From Skeletonema tropicum (taxonomy: Eukaryota > Bacillariophyta > Thalassiosirophyceae > Thalassiosirales > Thalassiosiraceae): a stretch of DNA of 64,000 nt. The position numbers and the translations under genes were made by a program. The notes under the pieces were generated by a model. The model saw only the letters and a list, made by a program, of their open reading frames with translations. It was not told the origin of the DNA and searched no databases. The stretch's first letter is position 1. Every line of letters starts with the position of its first letter. Of this stretch, positions 20,208 to 30,710 are shown one piece after another. Location: positions 2,108,001-2,172,000 of the forward strand of contig CM074134.1 in NCBI GenBank assembly GCA_037178625.1. Direction: 5' to 3'.

Positions 20208-21975
20208 TGAAACAAGCCGACTTTACAGCAGCTTACACTCTAGATCTGGATCCCAAAACGTGCCTATCTGCGAAGTTGCGCTGCACTACTGGCTGTGTGG
20301 ACGACATTTGCTCGTCATTGAGCCGTCACGTCGTGAGCAGCGGCAATAATTATTGGCTGTCATTTCTTGTTTCTTGTTTCTTGGTGCGCTGCGCCGCCGC
20401 CGGTGAGTTGATCGCAGGTAGCGGAGGCACGGGTTCTAAGGCCTACGTAGGAATTCAAATCATCGTAGAACGTACATACTACCTATAAGTCCCACCTAAT
20501 GCTGCACTTTTTGACATCAACCATGAAGCTGCCGCTCCTACCGACGACCACAACCATGCACACGCTTCAAATATAACCAATATATGCACCTATATCGCTC
20601 CCAATTACTATTGGGTATATTATGGAGGCGTTTTTTTGTCGAGGTAGATGCCGTCGTTGAGATATTCGAGTCGCCATCAACGATATAATAATTGGTCATT
20701 TTCGTCCACCTGTGGTATGATCCTTTTGGCAATGATACGCTGCACTAAAAGGTCCCCTACTTTACATATCTCATCTGCAATATAATATTGACTTCCGTGG
20801 TCGTGCCCCACGTATGAGAGTGCTCCCTCTATTGATTATTACCTAGGAGCACATGTGATCGGACATGTGATGTTTCACATAATTAATATGCAACAATCAA
20901 CCATATAAACAGTCCATAACAACAATGCAAACACAAATCTTCAACTCTCAACATAACAGAGGATGTCTGGGGGGTATACACGCTTCAGCAGCCGCAAAAT
21001 AGGTGTTGGATGTCATATTATTTATCATGGTGTAGAGGCTTACATTTTGTAATTTATTGTACCAAATAATATTTAATATTATGAGATTGAAAACACTACT
21101 CCAAACAATAACAATGTATATTATTACCGCAATGATGTGTTAGTTCTGTTTTGGATGTGTTTTGGACATTATTGGTGGCTGTATACAACAATTGATGGTG
21201 GATATTGTGCCCATTTGAGACGAGTTTTTTGTAATTATTGACTCGTCGCTTCAAGGAGTTAACAAGACTCTTTTTATCAGGTTTATGCCCCCCAATCATC
21301 GCTCTACATCATATTATGACTGGGGCATAAGTTTTGGGGCTTCGTTCCTTCTATGATGCATCCTTTGGTGGCAGTGTTGGTCGCGACAAGGCGACAGGTG
21401 GCTGTTGATGATGGTGTGGCTAGATCACTTATATTCTTGGTGATTACGGTGATTACTGTGGCGATAAGCATAACCTACGAATAAGATATGTTTGGTTGTC
21501 AATTGGAAGGGGCAGGGCGGATTGATGGCACACCCTACTGCCTCTCTTTTGGATATATACGGCAGCGGCAGACTGTGTCGTCGAGGTTTAATTTCTAGCG
21601 ATAAAATATGTCGACGAAAATTAATTCGACGTTATTGTATACTGGTGAACTTTTTTAATAATGAACTACAATATGGGTGTAGAGTTCATTGCCAAAAAAG
21701 TTCACCAGTATATCAAGATGGGACATTATATCACCATAGGACGCAAACACACCATGGTGCCGGTGCTCCTCTTCTTGGTGATGTTGAGTGGAGATGAAAA
21801 AGTGTTTGGCGATAGTTAGCCCGTCAAGAAAATATATTGATTTTTGCCTGTTTTGGGCTGCAAGGGTTAACAAATGTCATAGTGATAGTCATATCACACG
21901 GTATGTACTATTCCTACGTTGATACTCCTACTTTTGAACTTAGACCGGGAGGCTTAGAAGCCGTGATAGGAAGCT
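20208..21975. other. Intergenic, repeat-containing, no gene seen
   Basis: No protein or RNA gene is supported. A foldback lies at 21639-21711. Two short words shared with the retrotransposon downstream are present: TCGCAGGTAGCGGAGG (20412-20427) and GCCTACGTAGGAATTCAA (20441-20458). Confidence 0.4.
21639..21711. repeat. Short foldback, about 30-bp arms
   Basis: ATACTGGTGAACTTTTTT at the left is matched in inverse orientation at the right (AAAAAAGTTCACCAGTAT), and pairing continues inward through AATGAACTAC/GTAGAGTTCATT with a few mismatches. Only a 9-base loop is left. This may be a tiny MITE or a structured transcript element. Confidence 0.75.
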
Positions 21976-22335
21976 AGCAAACGAGCCTGTCAATGGCTAC
22001 TTCCCTCTCTTTCTTCCCTATTCGCCTCGTCGCGCACTTTCAATACTATCGGGACTCCTTAGGATTGAGCCACTCAGTGAGAGAAAGACTTTCCCCTACA
22101 CGTCATTGAGACATAGTCATTGAGACATAACGTTCGAACGAAGCACGGACAGAAAATGAAGTACGTGTTAATGAGATCTTGGCCCGCCAAGAATCGCTCG
22201 ATCTCGCAAGGGCTCGAAAACCATCAGCCCGCCCACGGTCACTCATTTCTGCAGCATTTTGCTCCTTCAATAGCAACACATTGCATAGCAGAGATTCTCG
22301 AGCAATTCACGATTTCAGTAGCCATTGAAAACTTT
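21976..22335 (+). repeat. Split direct repeat A1 of the YR retrotransposon
   Basis: It starts AGCAAACGAGCCTGTCAATG and is nearly identical to 30171-30535. A2 has a 6-bp duplication (CCTTAGTCCTTAGG against CCTTAGG) and one deleted T near the end. Confidence 0.9.
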
Positions 22336-22581
22336 TTCGGTAAGAATTACAAGGATATCGGATTGATTGCTCGATAAGGGAAATTTCAGACGCTTTTGGA
22401 ACGGTGTTGAGATCCCTTTGGTTGGTTAAATTTAATAGGTATCGTGTCGGACGGATCATCCTCATTACCGACATTACAGGCCTCCTGCTGCCGAAACGAT
22501 GTTCCCTAGGATTGAATGATCAATAACGGGACAGTTTCATGGTGCATTGGTTAGCGTTGTGATCTGCCGCTATGCCGTTTT

Positions 22582-22829
22582 GGTGAGTGCTGCGACTGCC
22601 ACTCTGCCCACCGAAGTTAGTGATGCAATTGCCGCTATGCTCAAAAGGTGACCTTAGTGAGTGTTGCGATTGCCGCTCTGCTGCCATTGGTTAGTATTGC
22701 GATTGCTGCTATGCCGGCACCGGTGAGTGCTGCGACTGCCACTCTGCCCACCGAAGTTAGTGATGCAATTGCCGCTATGCTCAAAAGGTGACCTTAGTGA
22801 GTGTTGCGATTGCCGCTCTGCTGCCATTG
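22582..22829. repeat. 140-bp tandem repeat, two copies, built of about 35-bp subunits
   Basis: GGTGAGTGCTGCGACTGCCA starts at 22582 and again at 22722, with the following 100 bases nearly identical. Inside each unit, words such as GCGATTGCCGCTATGC recur about every 35 bp. It occupies the 5' untranslated part of the YR retrotransposon, between A1 and the gag-like ORF. Confidence 0.85.
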
Positions 22830-22993
22830 ATCGCAACAACATCATAGCATAGCAAGCAACTCGTTCGCTTGGTGGCGGCTTGATTTCGCGATGACAAAAG
22901 ACATTCGTCTCGATACCGAAAGAATCCCATTTATTGACGAAACTCTGACGTAGTGTCATAGCGACGTCACTGAGTAACGCATCAGCAGATTGA

Positions 22994-24466
22994 ATGTTCC
23001 TTGATCAATTTCAACTGTCAACACAGAAACTGACACTTTTCCCTCTTTTACTTACGAACTTTAAGTCGTTTATATATGGTACAAAAAGCCGCCCTGAAGG
23101 CCAAGGTGTAACTGGTTTTCTCGAACAAACCATTGGTTTGCCTATTGATAACGTGCTCACCCTACTCGGTACGAATGTCGCTGCAGCAGTGACATTCTTG
23201 AACTCTGCGAATCAGTTTCAACAAATCTTAGTTCCGAGTCTTCTCCTCCCAGCCGTTGACGGATCTCCAGCCAAGACCATTATGGGAAATTCCCAAGATC
23301 AGATTGGAATGCTAGCATTCGTTAAGATTAGCATCACTCCTTATCACTTTCTCGGCTATCTCGGTGAAACGGATATGGAGGTTTTCTGTCTTGACAAGCT
23401 ATCAGCTATGCCAGAGGAGATCGCTTCGGCTCAAGGTCAAGGAATGACGGGACAAAACTACTATTTGGTATCTTGCCCGAAGTTTCTTGTCGCAAATCTC
23501 AGGCAATACTTTCCCATGGGTCCTCTTGATGAAGTCCTACACCAACTCGAAAGGAATGGACAAGAAGGCTACGAAGCGTACACGGCTTTAGTAAGGTCTA
23601 TGGATTCAATCAAGCAGATTTTTGAGCACCCTACTATTCAAGCAGCGGTCGACACCTTTGCCTTTGTCCTCAACAAGCCTGATTATATTGGCCTTCAAGT
23701 GCCTGCGATGACAGCGACTAGTGATTCCTTCGAGCACTTCCCAACCCAGCTTGAAGAGCTCAGCCCTATCTTTCTTCCCAAGGCTTCGTCTCCTTTTCAA
23801 TCTCGCTCGGGTAATGGTAATGGAACGGCTATTGTTCACGAGATCACGACCAACCAGGATAAGCAGGAGAAGTTCGCTTCTGATATCAGGCTTACCAAAT
23901 TTACTCTAGCCGCATTGGGCGGACAGATCGATTTACAGTCAGGGACGATTGATCTTACTACTCTGTCTCGCGCTGTCGAGATGCTTTCGATGTATATCCT
24001 CAAGAAAATTCCTCCTGGAAGCCGAAAGGATGTATTCGCTGATAATGTCTCTTGCTTCATTAATGAAACCAAAGAGAACAGCAGCGTTACGGACCCTTAC
24101 TCTAATATTACGCTCCAGATCCTTCCCACCGATGCCTGTAACATGATGCTCTTAGGCAAGCTATTGGGAGGCATTCATGACCCGAAGCAATTCAATGGAT
24201 GTGGAGACGCTACTTTCATGCCTCGAGACCCTTCCGACTCTTCCGGAGCCGCTACTTTCATGCTCCAAGACCCTTCCGACTCTTCCATCATCCCTTTCAA
24301 TGCGATGGTGAAGAAAGGTAGTCCGTCCATCTTCTTCTCTCAGCTCTTTATGAAGCTCATTGAATGGATGATGACACAAGTCATGAAAGTGAACGACAAA
24401 TGGAGAATCGATGCCCACCATGAAATGAAGCATCTATCATGGGTTCACTTTACGGGGACCGATTAA
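22994..24466 (+). CDS. Gag-like ORF1 of the YR retrotransposon
   Basis: The frame is intact for 490 residues, starting 660 bp after A1, in the place where DIRS/Ngaro elements keep their gag gene. It is mainly alpha-helical and mixed in character, with no zinc knuckle and no enzyme motif. A short internal duplication (ATFMPRDPSDSS / ATFMLQDPSDSS) lies at about residues 403-427. I recognise no family. Its role as a capsid-type protein is inferred from position only. It is the only unbroken ORF left in the element, and it could also be a partial gag. Confidence 0.6.
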   Translation: MFLDQFQLSTQKLTLFPLLLTNFKSFIYGTKSRPEGQGVTGFLEQTIGLPIDNVLTLLGTNVAAAVTFLNSANQFQQILVPSLLLPAVDGSPAKTIMGNSQDQIGMLAFVKISITPYHFLGYLGETDMEVFCLDKLSAMPEEIASAQGQGMTGQNYYLVSCPKFLVANLRQYFPMGPLDEVLHQLERNGQEGYEAYTALVRSMDSIKQIFEHPTIQAAVDTFAFVLNKPDYIGLQVPAMTATSDSFEHFPTQLEELSPIFLPKASSPFQSRSGNGNGTAIVHEITTNQDKQEKFASDIRLTKFTLAALGGQIDLQSGTIDLTTLSRAVEMLSMYILKKIPPGSRKDVFADNVSCFINETKENSSVTDPYSNITLQILPTDACNMMLLGKLLGGIHDPKQFNGCGDATFMPRDPSDSSGAATFMLQDPSDSSIIPFNAMVKKGSPSIFFSQLFMKLIEWMMTQVMKVNDKWRIDAHHEMKHLSWVHFTGTD

Positions 24467-25581
24467 TATTCGTTCATTGACGAATTGCCCTAATAAATCC
24501 TTTTTTACCGCTCAACGTACTTTCACTACTACTAATACTCCTTCTGTCTTGAGACGCCCTGAACAGCAATCTGTTCTAGCTTCCCGTTTTACTGTGGAGA
24601 CTGTTATCGCGACCTCACAGCTTTCGGCGCTACTGTTACTGAAGGCTCTTCTACATCGTCCTCGACTAGTCCTCAATCCAATCATGCCAAAGAGGTTCTT
24701 GCTCGCTATATGATGGAACATCCCGGGGTGACAATACTGACTCAATTGTTACGAAAGCACAAGCACAAGGCCTACTATTGTGCCCAAGAGCTCACACTCC
24801 AACATCTGGATCGAGAAGGGATCCTGTCGTGCGAAAGACTATACTCAAAGGGAGAGAGTTACGAAGGTTGTCCTGCCGAATTCTGCTTCGAAGAAGAGAA
24901 TAGCTCCCGCCTCCGTTCTTTTGCACGAGGAAATCAGCCAAGCTACACTAGTAATTGTACGCAGCAGCTCAAGCTTCGTGAATGACTTTCTTCCTTCTTC
25001 TCGGCATCTCAGTCTCATCAGACTATTTGACTGTCCAATCTCTCTTTTCCACTTGTAGGTACTTGTACTGCGCTATGTACCTACATTGTTTCTATTTCAC
25101 TGTGACTCACATCACAGCTTGATCCCGCGCTCTTTCTCTTTCTGATCACTTACTCTATTCTTCTCCTCTTCATACTTACGAGTGCATGAATTTGTAACAG
25201 CTCTTTCCAGTACTGTTCATCAGTCTGTTCCGACTTCCGATTCTTTTTACAGATTTGCTTCATCTTGCTTTTCACTTTCACCAGTATTGCAAATAGCTGC
25301 GCTGTGAAGCCTTCCATCCAGTCCGTGCGTCCAAGGTTGCTTTTGGCCTCTGCTCCTTCTTTGGTATGGTGGCTCTTGCGCAAATTGGGTTTGATTTTTG
25401 TCCACGCTCTGCCTCGCTCGACTAACCAACTTTAAAAAGCTCAAGCTTGAACGAAGCCTGGATATGAAGAAAGTGAAACGAGCAATCAACAAGGAAGACA
25501 AATATTCACACGTCATTGTTCTTTATGAAGATCTTACCTACTTCTCTGCATACTCGCAGGGAGCCGTCGACAAGCCAAACT
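24467..25581 (+). other. Decayed internal region of the YR retrotransposon
   Basis: Short plus-strand frames with stops (for example 24710-24985, with ARYMMEHPGVTILTQLLRKH) suggest former coding sequence joining gag to RT. No domain is clear. Confidence 0.4.
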
Positions 25582-26571
25582 GTTAGAAATGATAAAGTCA
25601 CTGTCCCAGTAATCGATTACTGGGACAGTGACTTTATCATTTCTAACATAATGCAAGTCACCAGTTCGAGTCCAGCGAGGTAAAAAGCCTCTATTTCCCA
25701 CCTAGAGAGAGGTATGGATAAGAGGAAATACTACTGCGGGTAGGCGGACTAGGAGATAAAGATCTAGCTAGAGGAATACTAGTACTGTAATTCCCACTAG
25801 ATGTAGGTGGACGCTGCAAGGTGTGACCTGCGCTAGCCTACTCCTGTCTCCAGTAATCGACTAGAGATGGCATGGACTTACGGTCCTGTCAAGGCTCGTA
25901 ATCCTGTCATCAGTCTAGGAACGGACTGGTGACTTGCATTATGTTAGAAATGATAAAGTCACTGTCCCAGTAATCGGTGACTTGCATTATGTTAGAAATG
26001 ATAAAGTCACTGTCCCAGTAATACTCCTGTCGCAGGTCACACCTTGCAGCGTCCACCTACATCTAGTGGGAATTACAGTACTAGTATTCCTCTAGCTAGA
26101 TCTTTATCTCCTAGTCCGCCTACCCGCAGTAGTATTTCCTCTTATCCATACCTCTCTCTAGGTGGGAAATAGAGGCTTTTTACCTCGCTGGACTCGAACT
26201 GGTGACTTGCATTATGTTAGAAATGATAAAGTCACTGTCCCAGTAATCGATTACTGGGACAGTGACTTTATCATTTCTAACATAATGTCGATTACTGGAG
26301 ACAGGAGTAGGCTAGCGCAGGTCACACCTTGCAGCGTCCACCTACATCTAGTGGGAATTACAGTACTAGTATTCCTCTAGCTAGATCTTTATCTCCTAGT
26401 CCGCCTACCCGCAGTAGTATTTCCTCTTATCCATACCTCTCTCTAGGTGGGAAATAGAGGCTTTTTACCTCGCTGGACTCGAACTGGTGACTTGCATTAT
26501 ATTATGTTAGAAATGATAAAGTCACTGTCCCAGTAATCGATTACTGGGACAGTGACTTTATCATTTCTAAC
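25582..26571. repeat. Nested palindromic repeat cluster inserted in the retrotransposon
   Basis: Three perfect palindromes of at least 66 bp lie at 25582-25647, 26216-26281 (perfect over 26210-26287, 78 bp) and 26506-26571. Each has the arm GTTAGAAATGATAAAGTCAC...CAGTAATC meeting its complement at a central ATCGAT. Single arms also occur at about 25943 and 25989. Between them a segment of about 200 bp (CCAGTTCGAGTCCAGCGAGG ... CTCCTGTCTCCAG) is present three times: 25648-25860 in one orientation, about 26023-26215 and 26288-26505 in the other. The cluster begins and ends exactly with palindromes, as a composite inverted-repeat element would. Nothing coding is seen. Confidence 0.85.
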
Positions 26572-26700
26572 ACAAACAAATCATTTCGAATCGGATGGGA
26601 TGGATCAACGAAGCAGCATCACGATGATGTAGATGTAGTCCTCAATCTCAATGATGTGACCCCAACCCCAACAAATTGGTTACACCGAACGTCAATTTGA

Positions 26701-28619
26701 TTACGATCTCTATAATCCCCATGTCCATATCCAGACGCCCTAATATTACTTGGCACGGAAGACTTGGCATCTTGCTTCAAGTTTGCAAGAATTCATCTGG
26801 ACCTGTCAGGTGCCTTCGGATTTAATGGTCAAGGCTTCTATCATCTGGCAACGGCAATGGCATTTGGATCCGTTGTATCTGCTGATCCGACGGTCAATCG
26901 AGATCCTGTCTAAACGTTCCAAGATAGGGACGACCTTGTCGAGAAGCATAAGTACTATCTTGATATGATCGAGTGGGATGATGATACACATGGACCTTTC
27001 ATCCAAGCGAAGAGTTGTGCGTTGTGCCCCGGGGTATTAGATGAAAATGGCATAGAGAAGAAAAGACCTGCACGCTGCTATGTTGACGATGCACTTTTAG
27101 CGGCCATTGGACGTATGCGAATGCTGAAACTTCTTGCGGCGACTATTGAGGCTATTTTCTTCGTCATGGGTTATCCGGATATATCAAGAAGACGCTGTGC
27201 CCTTTCCCTCGAAAAGTTGGAAAAGTTGAAGGTTGGTCCTCATCAGGTGCTTCTCGGTCTCTTCTACGACACCATTAAGCTCACGAAAGGGATAACATCA
27301 ACATTGGACTATCGCCTCGACCTCCTCGCCTATATTGACAAGGAGTGGCCATCTACACGGGATAGCATTACAGCTCATGACATGCAAGTACTAGTAGGAA
27401 AGCTCGCCCGTCTTGCAAAAGGAGCTAGATGGGTGTACCACATCCTATCTCACTCCTACGACCAGATCGCAATTGCATTAGCGTCCAACCACCGACTCCT
27501 CCATTATCATTCCCCCCGTTTTAAGGGTCTTATTAGCTGCATAAAGAAGGGTCAGATGGGTACAAGCAAACTTTCCCAGGATTCAGGACGTATTGTTGCA
27601 TTCGCCCTTAAACAAGCGAGTCAGCTTGTTCATCGTTCGAAAAGCAAGCACAACATTTCGGCACTACTTCGAGCCGATATTGAGTTCTTCCGCTGGGCAT
27701 TGCTCCCAGATTCGGGGATACCGTGGTCTTCCCCGCTAGCCCACGTTGTTCCTCGAACCCCGATTGGTATTCCATTCGGAGACGCGTGTCTTACTGGTTG
27801 TGGCGGCTATTGCCACGACGGTTCATCTACGCGTAAATTTGACGGTTAGCGTCTCTCGCGCGCACGCGCTTGTTATTTCAAAACTTCTGTAACAGAAAAA
27901 TGTAATGACACATTAAAAGACACGCTATCAGCGCTTTTCGTCATTGGTTCCTTCGCAATTTGGGATTTTTTGGGATTTTTCAAAAGACGATAACCGTCGC
28001 GGTGAACCGTCGTGTTGCGTTGAGCTTATATAGATTTTGGTGGCATCTCTCTCTACCAGACGAGATTATCCAGCGAACGCTTATCTATCTCGCTGATGAC
28101 TCTGAAGGCAATCTGATATCTATCAATGCCCTTGAGTTCGTGACAGTCATCTTGAATTACTGTGCCACGCTTACAATCCTGTCCGAGAGCGGTATTCTTC
28201 AAAATGATCCGTATCCCGTCATCCTTTGTAAGACTGATAACACGTCTGCCTTAAACTGGATCAATCATCGCTGCAAGGGCTCCGCGCTTGGGAGGGCACT
28301 CGGCATGCTCTTCGTTGGATTACTCATGGACTCACCTTTAGGGATCAATGCTGCGTGGATCAACACAAATGATAATGAGGTTGCAGACGGTATTTCGCGT
28401 TTCAAATTGAATCCTGCAGACACTTCTAACGGAAATCCTACTTTTGATTATTCTTCTCTACAACAGAGATACAACACGACACTGTCGGGTTGTCGGCTCT
28501 GGTCACCGAGCTCACGCCTGCTCTCGTTCATCTATCAAGTGTTAATCACCAGGCAAAGTCCAACTCTCGCGGAAATAAGGAGCTTGGAACCCAGCGAGCT
28601 CGGCCGGCTCACTACATAA
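26701..28619 (+). pseudogene. Reverse transcriptase / RNase H of the YR retrotransposon, broken
   Basis: The frame before the longest ORF reads LLGTEDLASCFKFARIHLDLSGAF... and meets an in-frame TAA at 26911-26913. After it, 26965-27849 carries CYVDDALLAA (YVDD catalytic motif of reverse transcriptase), the thumb-like region and LTGCGGYCHDGS. A frameshift at about 27850-27960 separates this from 27960-28619, which contains CKTDNTSALNWINHRCKG and NTNDNEVADGISR, acidic-residue motifs of the RNase-H-like domain found in DIRS-type and other retroelements. At least one stop and one shift make it inactive. Confidence 0.75.
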
Positions 28620-28689
28620 CTTGGTGCGCAATGATGCATGTCAAGAATCCTGTTGGAGACGATCCTATCCACAAGCAGCTAGTTTGAAT

Positions 28690-29725
28690 GTAATTGCATG
28701 GCGTTCGTCTGGGAGACAACTACCATACTCAACCATCAGTTCGCTCTAACACACTCCGAAGTTACGCGGAATCAGTCAATATGCATTTCTTCCTCCGCAA
28801 TATGCCATTACCCTATATTTCAGGAGATAGGAGCAACGATAGTGCTGCTGCTATAGCTAATCTTGCCAAGACAAGGAGAATATTGCAATTGCAGTTCAGC
28901 GCAGCCTCATCACTGAGGATATCGCAGCTGAATGTGTCAAACGAGGAAAAGTGGCACATCCAAACTCGGCGTCATCCTTGATTACAAATATTCTTTGCCT
29001 TGGACACCACGTCGGTCCTCGTCTTTCCGAGCACGCACAAAAGCAGCAGGACAAAATTACTTATTACACTTGGAAATCAGGCAACAAAGTGGTTCGTTCT
29101 CTGATTCTATAAGGAGTTTAAGTTCTTCTACGAAAAGGGTAATCATATTCCCCTCCGTGGACGTACTCGCGACAATATCCTGCAAATTTATTCAGAAATG
29201 GCCTACATGACAGTGACATGGCGCATTCAAAAGAATCGACGTAATGGCCAATCTATCAAAATACCGATCGATAAGGCCCATATTGACATCTGCCAGTCTA
29301 CAATGCTCTTCAGATCACGATGCGTAACTTCCGTCTTGATCCGCTCAACCTTGACACCCCTTTGTGCGTCTTTGCGAAAGATAATTCTACGGACCCATTG
29401 TACATTACGGGCACCAAGGTAAAAACTTTCTTGCAACAAGGACGAACATAAGAAACTCTCAGCACATTCGCTTCGCGTCTGGGCTTTTGTGTCCTCCTTG
29501 ATCAAGATGGCAAATCACCATCATATATCCAGTAACGTCTTACGTCGCTGGCAATCGGCTTTATTTGCGAGATACACTTTACAGTTTTACAGCTCCCAGG
29601 CGCATTGCAATTGCAAGGCTCTCAGCAAAGATACAGCGAACATTATCTCAGCTATCAGTACTTCGTCAGCAGGTACTATTGATGGATCTAATCCTTACGA
29701 TATCGAGGATATGGACAACTTATGA
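28690..29725 (+). pseudogene. Tyrosine recombinase of the YR retrotransposon, frameshifted
   Basis: The reading passes through several frames. 28694-28981 gives SVRSNTLRSYAESVNMHFFL, resembling the SAM-like DNA-binding half; the next frame gives LGHHVGPRLSEHAQKQQDKITYYTWKSGNKV. 29489-29725 and the bases before it give LSAHSLRVWAFVSSLIKM...RRWQSALFARYTLQFY. HSLR matches the H-x-x-R box of tyrosine recombinases, and the following RW-S--FARY supplies the second His/Trp region and nucleophile Tyr. A TAA splits the domain near 29450. It is a dead copy. Confidence 0.65.
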
Positions 29726-29956
29726 ATCTATCTCGGACGATTACTCCGTGTACTACACTCTGACACAATGTTAGACATGATACTTAAACTGGGTTTCACG
29801 TCACTATGGCTAAGCGAACTCCATTTTTTTCTTTTCTTTTTTTCTTTTTTTTTTTGCAAGTCAGCTTGTTCTTCATGGCGACTATCACAAAAGATTGTGC
29901 TTGGTTACTCTAGCAGTCCGATATACTGCTAGTTCCACTCAACCTGCCTCTCATGG

Positions 29957-30089
29957 CGGTCGGCCTGTTTGGGTCTGAACGATTGGGACCTTAATCCCAA
30001 TGTAGTTCTAATGGTATTAGACAGCCCAATTTGATACGCAACTTGGATTGTCTTGTCCCATATGTCCCACACTTGTCCTTAGATCTTTT
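29957..30089 (+). repeat. Split direct repeat B1
   Basis: It starts CGGTCGGCCTGTTTGGGTCT and matches 30575-30710, which has one extra ATT. Confidence 0.9.
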
Positions 30090-30153
30090 GTGTAGTTGTC
30101 AGTGAGTAGCAAACTGACGCGCAACGAGTTTTTCCACCCCCTAAGGTGGAAAA
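30086..30153 (+). repeat. 68-bp sequence between B1 and A2, repeated at 32597
   Basis: The 68 bases are identical to 32597-32664. They end in a hairpin TTTTCCACC-CCCTAA-GGTGGAAAA. In a simple PAT-like element B1 and A2 should adjoin directly, so this is extra. Confidence 0.85.
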
Positions 30154-30170
30154 TCGCAGGTAGCGGAGGA

Positions 30171-30535
30171 AGCAAACGAGCCTGTCAATGGCTACTTCCC
30201 TCTCTTTCTTCCCTATTCGCCTCGTCGCGCACTTTCAATACTATCGGGACTCCTTAGTCCTTAGGATTGAGCCACTCAGTGAGAGAAAGACTTTCCCCTA
30301 CACGTCATTGAGACATAGTCATTGAGACATAACGTTCGAACGAAGCACGGACAGAAAATGAAGTCGTGTTAATGAGATCTTGGCCCGCCAAGAATCGCTC
30401 GATCTCGCAAGGGCTCGAAAACCATCAGCCCGCCCACGGTCACTCATTTCTGCAGCATTTTGCTCCTTCAATAGCAACACATTGCATAGCAGAGATTCTC
30501 GAGCAATTCACGATTTCAGTAGCCATGAAAACTTT
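30171..30535 (+). repeat. Split direct repeat A2
   Basis: Second copy of A, see 21976-22335. Confidence 0.9.
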
Positions 30536-30574
30536 CCCACCCGTCCCACCCTTTTTCTCACCCACCCTCCCTAT

Positions 30575-30710
30575 CGGTCGGCCTGTTTGGGTCTGAACGA
30601 TTGGGACCTTAATCCCAATGTAGTTCTAATGGTATTATTAGACAGCCCAATTTGATACGCAACTTGGATTGTCTTGTCCCATATGTCCCACACTTGTCCT
30701 TAGATCTTTT
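30575..30710 (+). repeat. Split direct repeat B2, right end of the YR element
   Basis: Second copy of B, ending ...CCTTAGATCTTTT at 30710. A 39-bp unique stretch with CCCACC repeats lies between A2 and B2. Confidence 0.9.

Larger units (their letters stand above)
21976..30710 (+). mobile_element. Degenerate tyrosine-recombinase retrotransposon (PAT/Ngaro-like), split direct repeats
   Basis: The element has the diagnostic order A1 - genes - B1 - A2 - B2. A is 360 bp (21976-22335 and 30171-30535), B is about 135 bp (29957-30089 and 30575-30710). Inside, in order, are a gag-like ORF, a reverse transcriptase with YVDD, an RNase-H-like segment and a tyrosine recombinase with an HSLR box. Such elements (DIRS order, PAT and Ngaro groups) insert with a recombinase rather than an integrase and make no target duplication. 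Several frameshifts and stops show that this copy is dead. A separate palindromic insertion (25582-26571) interrupts it between gag and RT. Confidence 0.85.

Noticed and set aside
25650..25690. tRNA-like B box (AGTTCGAGTCC) in the palindrome cluster, also inverted near 26190 and 26480
   Set aside because: No T stem of normal pairing and no A box at the right distance, so no tRNA cloverleaf; at most a tRNA-derived fragment.
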